The notes under the pieces: generated by a model
What the model was told of the DNA's origin: nothing
Database searches by the model: none
Seen by the model: only the letters and a program-made list of their open reading frames with translations
Assembly (NCBI RefSeq): GCF_000346465.2
Contig: NC_034010.1
Coordinates: 9,168,520-9,232,519 of the forward strand
Origin: Prunus persica
Taxonomy: Eukaryota > Streptophyta > Magnoliopsida > Rosales > Rosaceae
Length of the DNA: 64,000 nt
Direction of reading: 5' to 3'
Translations under genes and position numbers: made by a program
Shown: positions 33,002 to 44,803 of the stretch, piece after piece
Layout of the letters: the number at the start of each line of letters is the position of its first letter
Position numbering within the stretch: position 1 is the first letter of the stretch

Positions 33002-34352
33002 TTTTTTTAAGTTTAGTTGAGAACCAATTTATTGAAAGTTTATATAAATGACGAGTTATGGTTTTCAAACCCACCGCGAGGGTACCCCCCCAAGTTTCCT
33101 TGAGACAGTTTGTTATTTTGATGATGCCCCACGAGTTTCGGGAAGCCTGAACCGTGTGGTGTGAGGATTGCAGCTCAGATTGAAGAGTTATCTATGAGAC
33201 CTGCAAGGAATGCTGCTCGGATGGACTTGGTGTCTTCGGGACCTGCGAGGATTGCGGCTCAGATTGAAGTGTTATCTCTGAGACCTGCGAGGAATGCCGT
33301 TCGGTTAACTTTGTGTTTTCGAGGCCTGCGAGGATGGAATTGACGGATTATTATTGGAGTTGACGGATATATGGAATTGACTGCATATATGGAATTGACG
33401 GTATTAAGGAATTGACGGATCAGAAATGGGGGTATGCCTAGGTGGAGAGAATTTAAGTTCTGAGATGCTTTTAAACTAAATTGAGGATTTTATACAGTTA
33501 CCATTATTTTCTTAAGCGTCTCATTTGTTTTACAAGCGATAGATGGAAATATATATAGATTCTAATCAAGTTATTGATATATATATTTATGAATTTTATA
33601 TAGTATTAAATATCTTGAGTTTTTTTAGCATATTTTGCCCTACGAGTCTTAGAGTTATGCGAACCGTGGGAGCGAGGATTGCGGACCAGGTTGACCAGAT
33701 GTCTCCTGAGTCCAGCGAGGATTACAAGTCAGGACGTGTCACCATTGTGTCACGAGGAATTGATGGTTATGGCTTCCCAAGCATGATTACTTGATATAAA
33801 TGCTTTTATTTCTTCGTTTAATTATATATTGCCATGTGAGAAATGCCAGGAAGCTTGAAATAGAAAGTTGAGATGAAATTTGAGAACTAGAGTGGTTTTG
33901 CAATTAAAGAACTACGTGTGTGGCTTGATCCCTCAGTAAAGGTACGTAGGCAGCCTATAGTTACAAGGTGCAACCACGAGTTAGAATGTTTGAGATTACC
34001 AACGCAGTATTGTTGTTCTGAAAGTTGAGATGAATTTTATTAGCAGATTGATTTGTTTGATTTATTGCGATATGAGACTAGAATATTATGATGCTTAATT
34101 TGTTTGGATATAATTGAATGCATGCTGAACAATTGAGTTATATAAATGTTTGATGGCAGGTGGGAGATTTTGGGAAATGATTAAATTACAAGGGAAACTC
34201 TGCCGAATTTTCGGCAGAAGATAATCTTATTTTTAAAAGTGGATTTTTAGTTAGAAGGGCAGTTTGGTCTTTGTGCCTGGCATTAGCCAGGTGTCGGACA
34301 CTCACAGGGTTCGGCTTGGATTCTAAAGTGGAATTTGGGTCAAGTCCTATCA
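31156..34352 (+). mobile_element. Solo LTR (3197 bp) of a relative of the 6977-12814 element
   Basis: Begins TGTAATGACCCGG and ends CCTATCA. The duplication GTGAG flanks it at 31151-31155 and 34353-34357. Inside are segments homologous to the LTRs at 6977-9344 and 10449-12814: GAGTCCGTAGACACATAGTGG, the GTGGCATAACCGTAAATATTTC stretch, CCTAGGATAGGAGTTTGG, CTTGATCCCTCA with GTACGTAGGCAGCCTA, and CTCTGCCGAATTTTCGGCAG near the end. A TGTTACATCCCGGCCC at 31280 looks like a second LTR start. No interior or partner LTR remains, so it is the product of LTR-LTR recombination. Confidence 0.8.
33160..33330 (+). repeat. Short tandem repeats inside the solo LTR
   Basis: The phrase GAGGATTGC-GCTCAGATTGAAG-GTTATCT and GAGACCTGC-AGGAATGC is repeated, followed by GAATTGACGGAT repeats to about 33420. 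It takes the place of the double-hairpin array of the related LTRs. Confidence 0.7.
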
Positions 34353-34357
34353 GTGAG

Positions 34358-36295
34358 AGTAAGTTAGAAGTAACTCTGGACAGGTAGAAACAGCCCACAT
34401 CCAGCATTTTTGACAGAATTGGAACATCATATCAACATAGCCCAGTTTTCGGCCTCATCTAAGGACAGAGCCAGACAGAAGAACTATATAAGGCTTGCTC
34501 CATGCATCAGAAGAATGACAGAGCAGCCGAAGAAGGAAATACCAATTAAGATGCTTGGAAAAAGGTGGTAGACCAACTCTGGAGTTAACCAGAACTCAGA
34601 AGAGAAGAGTTCAAAGGCAATACTGCACTTTTCTCAAGAACAGGGATGACACACAGGTACTTCCAGGGACTAGTTCTGCCAGAAGAGGGAAGAATCCAGA
34701 AGTAGCTCATCAGGCAGAACAAACAACCTATCAGCCACAAAAGCTAATAAAGACAGAATCTCCAGGCAGACCTTCCATCCATCCTGCCTCATCCTCAGTC
34801 AATCAGCTTGAACCTTCACAAATACAAGGTGAATCTGAACCTATTCCAGTAGAAGGACAAGAGGACTGGACTGAAGAATACGAAGAGGAGCAGTTGGACT
34901 ATGAACCATCTGCAGATGACCAGACTGGGATCCTCGAAACAGAACAAAAGGACTAGACAGAAGAATATGGGGAAGAACAGATGGAATATGATGGAGAACT
35001 AGATGAAGAAACTGAGGCTTTTGGTGCAGAATTAGAAAGCCTGTTGCAGGGTGATCTAGGCATCAACATGGTGTTCATCTTTCCGGAAAGATTCAGGGCA
35101 GCAGAAAGACAAGAAAACACTCTGGAAGGAGACATTTTCTCCCAGGAAAGTTTTGAATGCAGGTTGGCAGAGGTGGAAGAGGCGCCAGAACAGCAAACAC
35201 CTACTGCCAAGACAGGCAAAACTGCCATGAAACTGGCTGCAGAACAACTTTGCTTCTCCAACCCAACCAAGGAAATGACTAATCACCTCAGACCTCTGTT
35301 CATAACAACAAACTTTGGGGGTATTCCTATTCCCAAAGTGATGGTAGATGGAGGTGCAACCATTAATCTTATACCCCACAGATTGCTGAGCAAGATGGGC
35401 AGAACAGAGAAGGATCTAATTCCAACACGCTTAATCGTCACCAACTTTGCTGGGGGCATCACTAAGACTCATGGAATTCTAGATGTGGACGTCATAGTTA
35501 GAACTAATGGGCTGAAGATTGCATTTTTTGTGGTAGACACCACTTCTACCACTTACAATGCCTTGCTTGGCAGGGACTGGATACACCAAAGTCTATATGT
35601 TTCTTCCACTCTGCATCAGCAACTAGCCCTTTGGAATGAAGAAGGTTTCATGGGGATAGTAGAGGCCGATCCATGACCATTTCTGCCCTCTGCCATGTGT
35701 TTTGAGGCAAGGTATTATGATGATGACCTTGGTCCTTTCACATTCCTTAGAGTCAACTAGAACGGCCACCCTGTTGGTGTCACAGCCCAGAGACTCATTG
35801 AAGATGGTCTAGCCAGTTCTCTAGAGGACTGGAATACACCTTTTATTCTAAACCTCCAGGACTCTGATATTTAGTCTCAATCAACAAGAAAAGGATCGAG
35901 CTGCAACAATTCGATCCATTACCAAAAGATTGTTGATATATTGGGAAGAAAGGAAGCTCTTTATGCAGAATCTAGTCATCAATATGGCAGAATTCACCCA
36001 TGAGAGCACAGAGGAATAAGGAGAAGAGAGTTTACAGGATGAAGTTTTAGATTTCGCACCAGCAGCACTAGATGATTCTTTGGCAGAAGTGGAAGATCCA
36101 TTACAGGAGATAAATTTAGGGACAGAAGAGGATCCAAGACCCATTTTAATTAGTGCGCTGTTGAAAGAACCACTCAAAAGTGAAATCATTGCACTTTTGC
36201 ATGATTTTAGAGACTGTTTTGCTTGGCATTATCATGAGATGCCTGGATTAGACAGAAAACTGGTGGAACACAAGCTGCCAATTGAAGAGATAGAG
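34358..36295 (+). pseudogene. gypsy polyprotein remnant: linker, protease, start of RT linker
   Basis: Reading frames 34555-34956 and 34981-35676 form one acidic linker, with a single TAG at 34954, followed by a retropepsin. The protease active site reads VMVDGGATINLIPHRLL, where most retropepsins have D-T/S-G; D-G-G-A occurs in some plant gypsy clades. The flap-side end reads YNALLGRDWIHQ (35557-35592). After a TGA at 35674-35676, short open stretches carry GVTAQRLIEDGL. From 36080 the RT-linker words LKSEIIALLHDFRDCFAWHY and EMPGLDRKLVEHKLPIEE appear. The RT palm itself is missing. Confidence 0.75.
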
Positions 36296-36853
36296 GAGTT
36301 GGAAAAACGAAATGGTGGGTTGAATGAACATGATGAAGGACATGAAGAAGTGGGCTGTCCTCATATCAATGAAGGAGACGACAATGACATGTCACCCTTA
36401 CATGAATATATTACTCCAACTATAGAACCGGCCGAAATGGAAGCACAAGTCCCTGGTCATGAAGCTGAAGCCTTCACAGCCATGCAAGTCCAAGAGGCAG
36501 AAATGGGCACTTCAATTCTTGACAAACAAGTGCGGCAAGAAGCTGAGAAGCTTCCTACTCCGGAAGATGTGGACGGGTGCGGGGTAATCTGCAAAAAACT
36601 GTTATCTTTGTTAGAGGATTGGAAAAATAGCAACATTAAGGCATTGGGAGGTCAAATGAATCCTCCCATCATAACCAATGTTATTGCAGCTAGTGATGAA
36701 GCGATTAAGGAATGTAGTGCCACTGTTGAAAAACAAGATGTGGAAGGTAAAGGGTGCAGAAAGAAGCGGCCGGCTAGTACATTGTTGAGTCCATTTTCCG
36801 ATCCCTCGAGGAAAAAGAGGACGATTACTGTTTCGGATGCTGACGCAACCTAG
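36080..36853 (+). CDS. Chimeric ORF: gypsy RT linker fused to Ulp1-gene acidic region
   Basis: A 257-codon open frame. Residues 1-70 are gypsy polyprotein (DCFAWHYHEMPGLDRKLVEH). From about residue 72 (36296) the sequence becomes IEELEKRNGGLNEHDEGHEE and then an acidic, low-complexity region ending RKKRPASTLLSPFSDPSRKK, typical of the stretch between DUF1985 and the Ulp1 domain. The frame is kept across the join. Whether it is transcribed is unknown. It may simply be a fortunate in-frame deletion, since 258 codons in an acidic region can stay open by chance. Downstream exons of the Ulp1 gene follow. Confidence 0.45.
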   Translation: MAEVEDPLQEINLGTEEDPRPILISALLKEPLKSEIIALLHDFRDCFAWHYHEMPGLDRKLVEHKLPIEEIEELEKRNGGLNEHDEGHEEVGCPHINEGDDNDMSPLHEYITPTIEPAEMEAQVPGHEAEAFTAMQVQEAEMGTSILDKQVRQEAEKLPTPEDVDGCGVICKKLLSLLEDWKNSNIKALGGQMNPPIITNVIAASDEAIKECSATVEKQDVEGKGCRKKRPASTLLSPFSDPSRKKRTITVSDADAT

Positions 36854-37680
36854 CCATGTTTTGATCCAACAAAACCCGTGCCCAATGACAATGTCAAGGC
36901 AGTAATAGAGTTTTTCACCGCTTGGGAAAACCGATTCAAGGTTAGGATTTTTAACCTTGGAAATCCAATATTCATGTTGTTGTAGTATGCAATGATCCAC
37001 CAATAAGAATACATAGCTACCTTTAATATACATGTCTGTGTTTGTACTATCTTTGCCATATTATACAATGTTCTAATTATTGAATGATTACAAAATCGAC
37101 CCTTGGAAGTTTGCCTATTGTAGTGCGGAGGTGCAGTTCAAAGCATGTTCAGTTGGCCCAGACTTTTTTTACAAACTCAGAATGGATTAGCTCCAGGGTA
37201 AGAATTTGAACCCTACTTCATTAGGATAATTCAATTCTTTTCTCACATTCACTATGTGTACATTTGTATTAAATTGTGATGGTATTATTTACTTGAACTT
37301 TCAGCACCTTGACATGGCAATGTTTCTAATATGGAAAAGACAACTTTCTCATCATTTGGTGTTTGGAACTGACTGGATAACTCCAGATTATTGTTTGCAG
37401 GTAAAAATGTGAACATGTTAAATTCACTGCTTCTGTTGCATTGGTTCGTCATTATGTAATGTGCCTTAAAAATTGTTTGCAGTAATTTTTAGAGCCGATA
37501 AGACCACCTGCAAAGAAACGAGTATCGAAGAAAGCAGCTGCCCCAAAAACCATTGACCTTCCACCTATCCACCTAAAAAAGATACGTCACTTTGTGCACG
37601 ATACATGGCAACATGGGTATGTGCAACCACAGAGCAGAGACTTACTGAGCAAGGTGAGAGGATGATTCCAGCACAAGTCT
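36296..37680 (+). pseudogene. Ulp1-type transposon gene, middle part and start of C48 domain
   Basis: After the acidic region, PCFDPTKPVPND and VKAVIEFFTAWENRFK lead to a donor at 36940. Then come exon-like blocks: about 37083-37197 (YKIDPWKFAYC, VGPDFFTNSEWISSR, GT donor) and 37303-37400 (HLDMAMFLIWKRQLSH, WITPDYCLQ, GT donor). A last block runs from about 37484 and reads RPPAKKRVSKKAAAP and IHLKKIRHFVHDTW. HLDMAMFLIWKRQ is the substrate-side start of the C48 domain. The catalytic His-Asp-Cys part is absent, because the duplicated segment begins at 37829. This is the complement of the C-terminal half seen at 153-1103, but from a different element copy. Confidence 0.65.
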
Positions 37681-38064
37681 TTAACTTACGAGTGATCTTC
37701 TTAGAGTCATTAGATTAGATCCAACAATATCCTTGTAATCAAGAAATTAGTCTTGTAATTTTGTGACTAATTATTTGACATTTGTAAACTAAATTCTGAA
37801 AATTCTTTACTAGCCCCTAGTCACAGATCAATCTAAATATTGTTAAAATATCCACTGAGTACCAGACTACATTAAATGTATATTTGATCATTGTCGTACG
37901 AACCACATTCAGAAATAAGCAGAATAATCAAAATACTTGTGGATCACTCAGCGAGAGAAAAGTTTAAAGCGCCAGTAGCTAATTAGAAATGCCTTGGGTT
38001 ACTCAGCACATGCTCACTAGACTGATTATACATAATCTGCAGTATACTTTTGAATTAAAAACAT

Positions 38065-39266
38065 CTATAAAACAAATGGAATGAGAGCCTTGACATTTTT
38101 GGGAAAATGATCAAACTTGGAAAGATACCATCTTCTCGTAGCACAGCTCCTTCCAATCAAGTATAAAGCTGACCCTATGGTGAAGGAGAATGCATACAGA
38201 GTTTGAGAAATAAGAGAAATCCCCACAAATCCTACGATTTCAAAAAGATAGTGGGGGCATATCACTAGTCCAAACAAACCGCCTTTGGGAATCTTATAAT
38301 CCTTGTCACCCTTTGACCGAATTTTAGAAAGAAGGTAGTGATGATAGAAATTGCCAGAGATCCCTATTAGAAACAGCAGACATCCAAGGTACTTCAAATC
38401 AACTGATGGCTCCGGAAACCCTTGCGCTAAGTATTGAGCGTAAGTCACAGTTGCGGTAGACAGAAAATAACTGAGAGAGATGGCCAACACAACATCAAAA
38501 TTCATCCCTCCACTATAGTTGTGAACAAACAGAACCTATGAAACATGGAAAAACATATTTTCGAATGAGAAGCATCAGAAAAATTAACAAAATTCTGAGT
38601 TTGAATCATAGAGTAACTGTTGTTTGCATGTAGTTGCTTAAACCTCCCCCGTTGAAATGTTCTTGTTTTCTATCTTACTTATTTATTTGAATTAAAACAC
38701 ATAAAAGTAAATCTCTAACATGAAAATGGATATAAAGGAAAAGCCCACCAGCTTAGCAGTTTACATATGCTCAGTAAGAGGTTTTAGAATTTGAATAGTC
38801 AAGTGATTAAACTTGTGGAAAGGCTCAGTAAGCAAAATCACTAGTTGGTATAACCAGATAGTAAATAGATGGCAACTAGTTCCAATCTGAAGATCACTGA
38901 AGAATACATACTCAAGAAATCAGAGAAAAGATGAGGGTAGAGTCGTACCTCAAAGATCCTTTTGAAAAAATGAATGGTTAGGGCTGAACAAAGCAATAAG
39001 ATTCTGATATTCTCTTGAGGATAAAGCACAAATGATGCGACACCAGCGAGAAATGCCGGATTATAAGCTATTAGCATGCCTGTTCTACTAGATAGTTTAA
39101 TTTTCTTTGCAGCAGAGGTTTTAGAACCGGAATTCCAGAACTTCGAATAGTGTAAGTGCTTTCCCCTTAGCTCTGAAAGCCCAAGACTAGAGGATGATGT
39201 GAAGCTAATCACTGTCATTGCTGTGATGAAAAGAGAAGGAGGTGGTGGGAAAATATATGTCAACAT
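38065..39266 (-). CDS. 3-oxo-5-alpha-steroid 4-dehydrogenase family protein (intact, 262 aa)
   Basis: Two exons on the minus strand: 39266-38949 (106 codons, start MLTYIFPPPPSLFITA, GAG then GT donor at 38948-38947) and 38535-38065 (156 codons plus stop, after AG). The joined product has 262 residues, the usual length of this family. It is a multi-pass membrane protein with hydrophobic segments near residues 12-30, 66-90 and several in exon 2. The C-terminal steroid-reductase domain shows VHNYSGGM, NFYHHYLLSKIRSKGDK, KIPKGGLFGLVICPHYLFEI, RRWYLSKF and KNVKALIPFVL. Members reduce a carbon-carbon double bond next to a keto group with NADPH in the endoplasmic reticulum. This branch is distinct from the brassinosteroid enzyme DET2, and its substrate is not settled. 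The start Met is chosen because it is shared with the broken copy, whose upstream ATG (17904) is missing here. Confidence 0.85.
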
Positions 39267-40890
39267 TGTGATTTCTCTCCCTAGATTTCTGTAACGAGCA
39301 CAGACAAATACGTTGTTAGGAAATATAAATGCCAGCAGATAAGCACTTTCCTCTCCTTTTGTGAATTAAATTTTGGGCTTATAGACAATCAATATCTGAT
39401 GAATAAGCTGATAAAATAGTAAATTCTTTATGAAGGTATGAGATTTATCAATTCTCATCACATCTACAATATTAGAATTAGAAGAAGAAAACAAATTTCA
39501 AGGTATATAAAAACATTGTAAGAAGTACTATGTAAAGTAGGACACTCCTATGTCTATTGTTGTTATCACTTATGAAGGATGAGTAGCAAAATATTTGTGA
39601 GGAAGCAACCTCTACCAAAGAAAAAGAAAAAAAAAAGAAAGAAGACAGAAGGCACATCCTCTGATTTTATTTTATTTTTTGGTCTGAAAAGGCACATCCT
39701 CTGATTAATACTATATTATTAATATAATTTCTAACACAACTAAACTCGACCTCCATTTACATCATAATATAATTGAACTTGATAACAATTCTAATTAATG
39801 ACCAAGACAACGCTATCACTAAAACCTGTCCAAAACTACAGCTCGACCTCCAAACATTCCCAACAACAAACCCACCCACCATTACATTATATATCCCTGC
39901 ATCAACCAACTGAATACAACGTCCAATTTCAATACAAATGTGTAAAAGAGTTCGTAACTTGGAAAGCATACCTCCAAAGATCTTTCAAACAGCAGCTCCC
40001 AACACAATAAATGAAAAACCAAAACCGAGAAACCAAAAAGCAAGAAGAAAAATATCGAATACTTTTTTTTGCAGTTACAAAAATATATTTGAATTTACAG
40101 GAGAGCAGTTATAACTAAATAAGAGCTATGCATCATGTAATCTATCACCATATAACTCCTTGAAAGGGTAGGCCGTAACCATTGAAGTTTCTAAACTTTA
40201 CACTTCAGTTCAAAATAAAAGTTTTATGTTAAAAGGTAAATGGGAACAAAGAAATAAAAAGGCAAGGGGGAGAGAGAGAGAGAGAGGCTACAGTTCAAAA
40301 TATTACAGTTTACTCTTTTTTCACATCAGTTTCTACAGGAGCTCCAATATTGAAATCCGATTCAGAACTGAACACTGAATCCAAGACGTACAGAGATCGA
40401 GCTTGAAACAATGAATATTTAAATAAATCGAGAAAAATAGTTAACGATATCAATTTTTCTGAATTTAAACGAAAATAATGTGTCGTATAAATCAAGAATT
40501 GAAGACAATGGGGCCTCTAACCACATGAATGCAGTAGGGAACATGATTCTAAACTATAAGAAAACTCATAATCAACATTGGGTGTCAGGGCTTTAGAGAA
40601 TCGCACCTTGGGACTGTCACTGAGCATTCAACTTTGAAGTAATAGGGCTCGAGGAATAGTCTTCTAGCGAACAAGGAGCTGAGCTCTTGAATAGTCCAGT
40701 GAGAGAGAATCCTAAAATTGTGAGAGAGGAAGAGGGAGGGCGAAAGCGAGAGAGAAGTGATCAGAATGTTCTGGTCTGAAGGAAAAATAAAATGATTTTA
40801 CTTATGATTTTAATAGATTGCAATTACATGATTTTACTTATATTTCTATACAAGTTTGAACTCTATCATCCATCATCATTCACCTAATAC

Positions 40891-41842
40891 CATAGTCTGA
40901 AATATCGATAATATCGACGAAATATCGAGGATATTTAGGTTTTTTCGAATCACGGATATTTCGGAACATATCTATGTACATATCGTATAAATATCGACAA
41001 TATCGACGATAAAATCGAAAAATATCGATGTCGATAATTTCGCTCACATTTCAGCAATATTTTGTCAAAATATCGGTGTAATATCGCTAAAATATCGAAC
41101 ATATCGATGTGTAGGAAAAAAAAAAGGTATAAATAAAAAATAAAAAAATAAAAAATAAAAAAATAAAAAAATAAAAAAATAAAAAAAAGGGAAAAAATGG
41201 GAGAAAAAAGTACAAAGGGGATAGAATCCCTCCATTTTACTCCTCCAATACCTTAACCACCATATCACTTATGTTTTTGTGATAATGTGCCAAAATATTT
41301 ATATTTATATGGGTGACATGTTAACAATTACATGCAAAACTATTTTGGGATTTATCATTTGATGACTACTCTTCACAATACACTTACTCTACACATAGAG
41401 ATAATGAAGATAGTGAAAAATTTGAACCTCATAGGAACTCTATGTGGTACTAAGTCACTCATGTATCTTACCATGCAATATATAAAGTGTAAAATATTGT
41501 AGTAAATCATTATATATAAATGATTATGGTGTGTTTAATCTTTTTTCATTAATTACTACAAATTTTTTACACTCACAGTGTTTGCCCGTTTGCTGTATAA
41601 TCAACTTAAATCAGTTAAATCCATCATGCTGTATTTCCTTCTAATTTTTTGTGATAAACTAATAGATAATTGACTAAATAAACATTCTTCAAAGTTTCAA
41701 TAAAAAATTTCAAGTTTTTCTTACAATTTCCGTGGTTTTTATTCAATTTTTATCGATATCGAAAATATCCCGATATTTCCATCGAAATTTCCATGTTTTT
41801 GAACTATCGATATTTCCGATATCATCAATACTTTAGACCTTG
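40891..41842. mobile_element. hAT-type non-autonomous element, 952 bp, with ATATCGA-rich ends
   Basis: Flanked by the 8-bp duplication CCTAATAC (40883-40890 and 41843-41850). Termini CATAGTCTGAAATATCG and the complement of the right end, CAAGGTCTAAAGTATTG, form an imperfect inverted repeat. Both subterminal regions are filled with ATATCGA/TCGATAT words. The middle is AT-rich with an A-rich simple repeat (41114-41188). No transposase is present. Confidence 0.8.
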
Positions 41843-43108
41843 CCTAATACATAACCTGAAGGAATATACCCAATTTTTAGGATATAGATACCAAATTTTT
41901 AGGGTTAATACAAAGATGGTGGCATAATAACCATCAAAGGTTAGTCCAGGAGGAGTACACCGACATCAACAATGTAACTCCCAACGTAGCAACAAATGGC
42001 CAGAATGAAAATGTTAAAGATACTGAGAGCCTAGACATAACATGCAAGAACACCACTCATCACCTGAGCACTCAACTGCAAATGCAAAACTACCTTTAAC
42101 TCTCACAAGCAAAATAATACAATAGAAAACTGCAACTACAATGAAAAACAAATCCGCACAGCTAGCTTATCGACTCCAAGAACCACGAAAGTTCTAGCAA
42201 GACCACCCAAGTCGACCAAACCAATTGACTGTCCCCGTTAATGTATGGATCCAGGATAGATCTAAGGAACACCCAAATTTGCAAAATAAAAGAAGAAAAA
42301 AAAACAACCAAGTCCAAGCCAAAGAACCCACCACACAGCTTCAGCCACTACTTCAAATCGAACACTTGGTGGGCATGATACCCCACTGTCTCAGATACCC
42401 AAATCACCTTCCTCGTCTTCTTCCATAGGAGGTTCACTTTTTTCTCTATGTTCCACAAAGTAATTGAATAATTATTCTTATTTCTTATTGTTGTTTTCAT
42501 TCAAGTAATAATCAAGGTTCTGACGGGGTTTGGCAGTGGATTGCCTTGAGGGGGAGGTCTCACATAAAAGAAAAACAGAGAAGAGATAGAAAGAAAAATA
42601 GAAAAATAGAAAGAAGTGAGAACCAGGCGTAGAATGATGAGATTTTTTACGGAGCTTGGTATTTATATCACCTACTCAAAGTCTTACACAATACACCATT
42701 TAATGAAATACTTCAAAATTAATAAACTTTTGAATACCACCAGACTTGTATTTAGTACTTAAAAATCCTAATTGAATACTACTAGATTTTTAAGTTTCAA
42801 AACAATCTATTTTAAAATCTTCATTGAATACCACCAGACTTTTATTTATTACTTAAAAATCTTAATTAAATACAACTGGACTTTTAAGCTTCAAAACAAT
42901 CTATTAAAATCCTAATTGAATGCACCTAAAATCTTCAATTGCCAAAAATTGAAATGATGGAAATCTAAATTCCGTCATTTTAGAATTCTTTGTAATTTTC
43001 AATTTCTTCATCCAAATGGAGAGCGGAAATTTAAAAAAAAAAGTCGTATTTTTAGCGGGTTTTCAAATATAATCAAGGGGTTCCGTAAAAAAAGGGAAAA
43101 AAAAGGGC

Positions 43109-44281
43109 TTTTTATCACAAAACGTCCTTGATATTTACGAAACTATCAGATTGCATCCTTAAAGTTTTTTTATATCACCCATGGTCCCTAAATGTAATAT
43201 AGGTGCTCTTAAATAGTCTATATGTCAAAAAAAATGTTAAATCCAGGGATATAATCGTCAAATGAATCCATTTTCACATCTTCAATGCCTCAGACCCATT
43301 TGCCACCAATTTGGAACCATTTCCCTCCATTTCTTGTTGGAATTGGCAGGAAACTAAAGGTAAGCACTGAAAATGGAAGGGAATAACATAAACAAATTGA
43401 ACTATAAACAACACATGTTGAACAATAGTGTGCAATAGTTGCCTAAATTATGTTTTAGGATGATTTGAAGCTCAAAAAAGGACTTAAAACCCAAAAAACC
43501 TAGTTGCTGTTTTGCCCAGAAATTTGAAGATTTTTCGTTACCAAAAGGTTTTAGCGATGGATGTTCATCAGATTTTTCGTAGCTATACATTTTCTGCGAA
43601 GGTGTTCTTCAGATTTTTCGTCACTAAAAGCCAAATTTCCAGATCAACTTCAGACTTATATATATGCTTGGCACTGCTGTTGAACAACACATGTAATTGT
43701 AAGGTCATTGCTCATTGATTCTGATTAGCAAGTTTTTCATCAAATGAAGGAAATGCTCATTTCTTATATTTCCTCATTTATTTTTGCTCCTTTAGCCATT
43801 TGAGTATGCTATTGGTGTATTGGCCGATGTTTTATCGGCTCAGAGATATGCTTACAAACATATTAGGAAATGTTGCCATTTTCGTTAGGCATGCCTCGTT
43901 CAGTTGAACAGCTAGCAACTAGCATGGCCTTGGCAAACTCTCGTGTGAATTTGATAAACTGAGCCTCAACAACAAAAAGACACAAGACTGATGTGGTTTC
44001 TGATTGTTCTACTGAGACAATGTCCGACTGAGTTTGAATAATAAAATGTAAGAGTTGTGTCCAACATTTTACGTGATGGCGGTTTATATTATATATATAT
44101 ATATATATTATAATTTTGGATTAATTTGACGATTATATCTTTGGATTTAACAAATTTTTTTTTACAGAATAACTATTTAAGAGCACACATATTAACGTTC
44201 GAGACCATGAGTAATACAAAAAAAACTTTAAGGATACAATATGATAATTTTGCAAACGTCAAGGACGTTTTGTGATAAAAA
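43109..44281. mobile_element. Non-autonomous element with ~170-bp terminal inverted repeats (Mutator-like candidate)
   Basis: The left end TTTTTATCACAAAACGTCCTTGA (43109-43131) is matched exactly by the reverse complement of the right end. Similarity continues for about 170 bases through AGTTTTTTT-TAT, GTGCTCTTAAATAG and ATATAATCGTCAAAT. The interior has no recognised protein. Long TIRs suggest a Mutator-like element, but I see no clear 8-10 bp target duplication, so the exact ends may be a few bases off. Confidence 0.75.
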
Positions 44282-44803
44282 ACTAAAAATAAAAATCAGG
44301 GCGTACCCAGTTGCATGCCGTAATAGAAAAACAAAATTTACACTTCACAGCGTATATCCAAACACGCCGTTAAAAGACACATAAATTACTTTTTTAAGGG
44401 ATGCTTTCACATGCCATAAATATTAGTTATTAATAGAACGCTTTATTATCTTTTTAAGGCGCGCTTTGCCATATACCATAAATACCAAATATTAACAACA
44501 TGCACAAAAAAACATGTCGTAAAAGCTCCAATTTAGTGTAGTGAATCTTCCATAAGTTTGTTTAAGTTTTTCTACTACAAGAATAAACCATAGAAGGAAA
44601 ATTTATATATGCGAACATAAGATGCTGAAAATTTGAAAAAATAATCTGTTGCAAAAGAAAAGTTTGATACAAGGTGCAAACAACATTCAATAAAACCAAA
44701 TGGGTCCTAAAAGCTACATTTTTTGTCAGATCTCTCAAGTTATATTTGACATCATACTTAAACTGAAGTTGGGATTAGTACGAGTGTCTGAGAAACTAAT
44801 TTA

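Larger units (their letters stand above)
27377..36295 (+). mobile_element. Ty3/gypsy retrotransposon, 3'-truncated, inserted in the DUF1985/Ulp1 gene
   Basis: Composed of a 5' LTR (27377-29076), leader, decayed gag (29178-31060), a nested solo LTR (31156-34352), and a protease-to-RT-linker region (34358-36295). Reverse transcriptase, RNase H, integrase and 3' LTR are missing. At about 36295 the element passes directly into Ulp1-gene sequence. A related solo LTR at 48755-50433 shows that the family was active elsewhere in the locus. Confidence 0.75.
40764..44340. other. Copy-2-specific block carrying two DNA transposons
   Basis: Copy 1 joins directly across this position (about 19635-19650). 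Apart from the hAT-type element 40891-41842 and the TIR element 43109-44281, the DNA (41851-43100) holds only short unsupported ORFs. It also has a repeated word GAATACCACCAGACTT with TTTTTAAGTTTCAAAACAATC around 42730-42905. Origin unknown. Confidence 0.5.
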
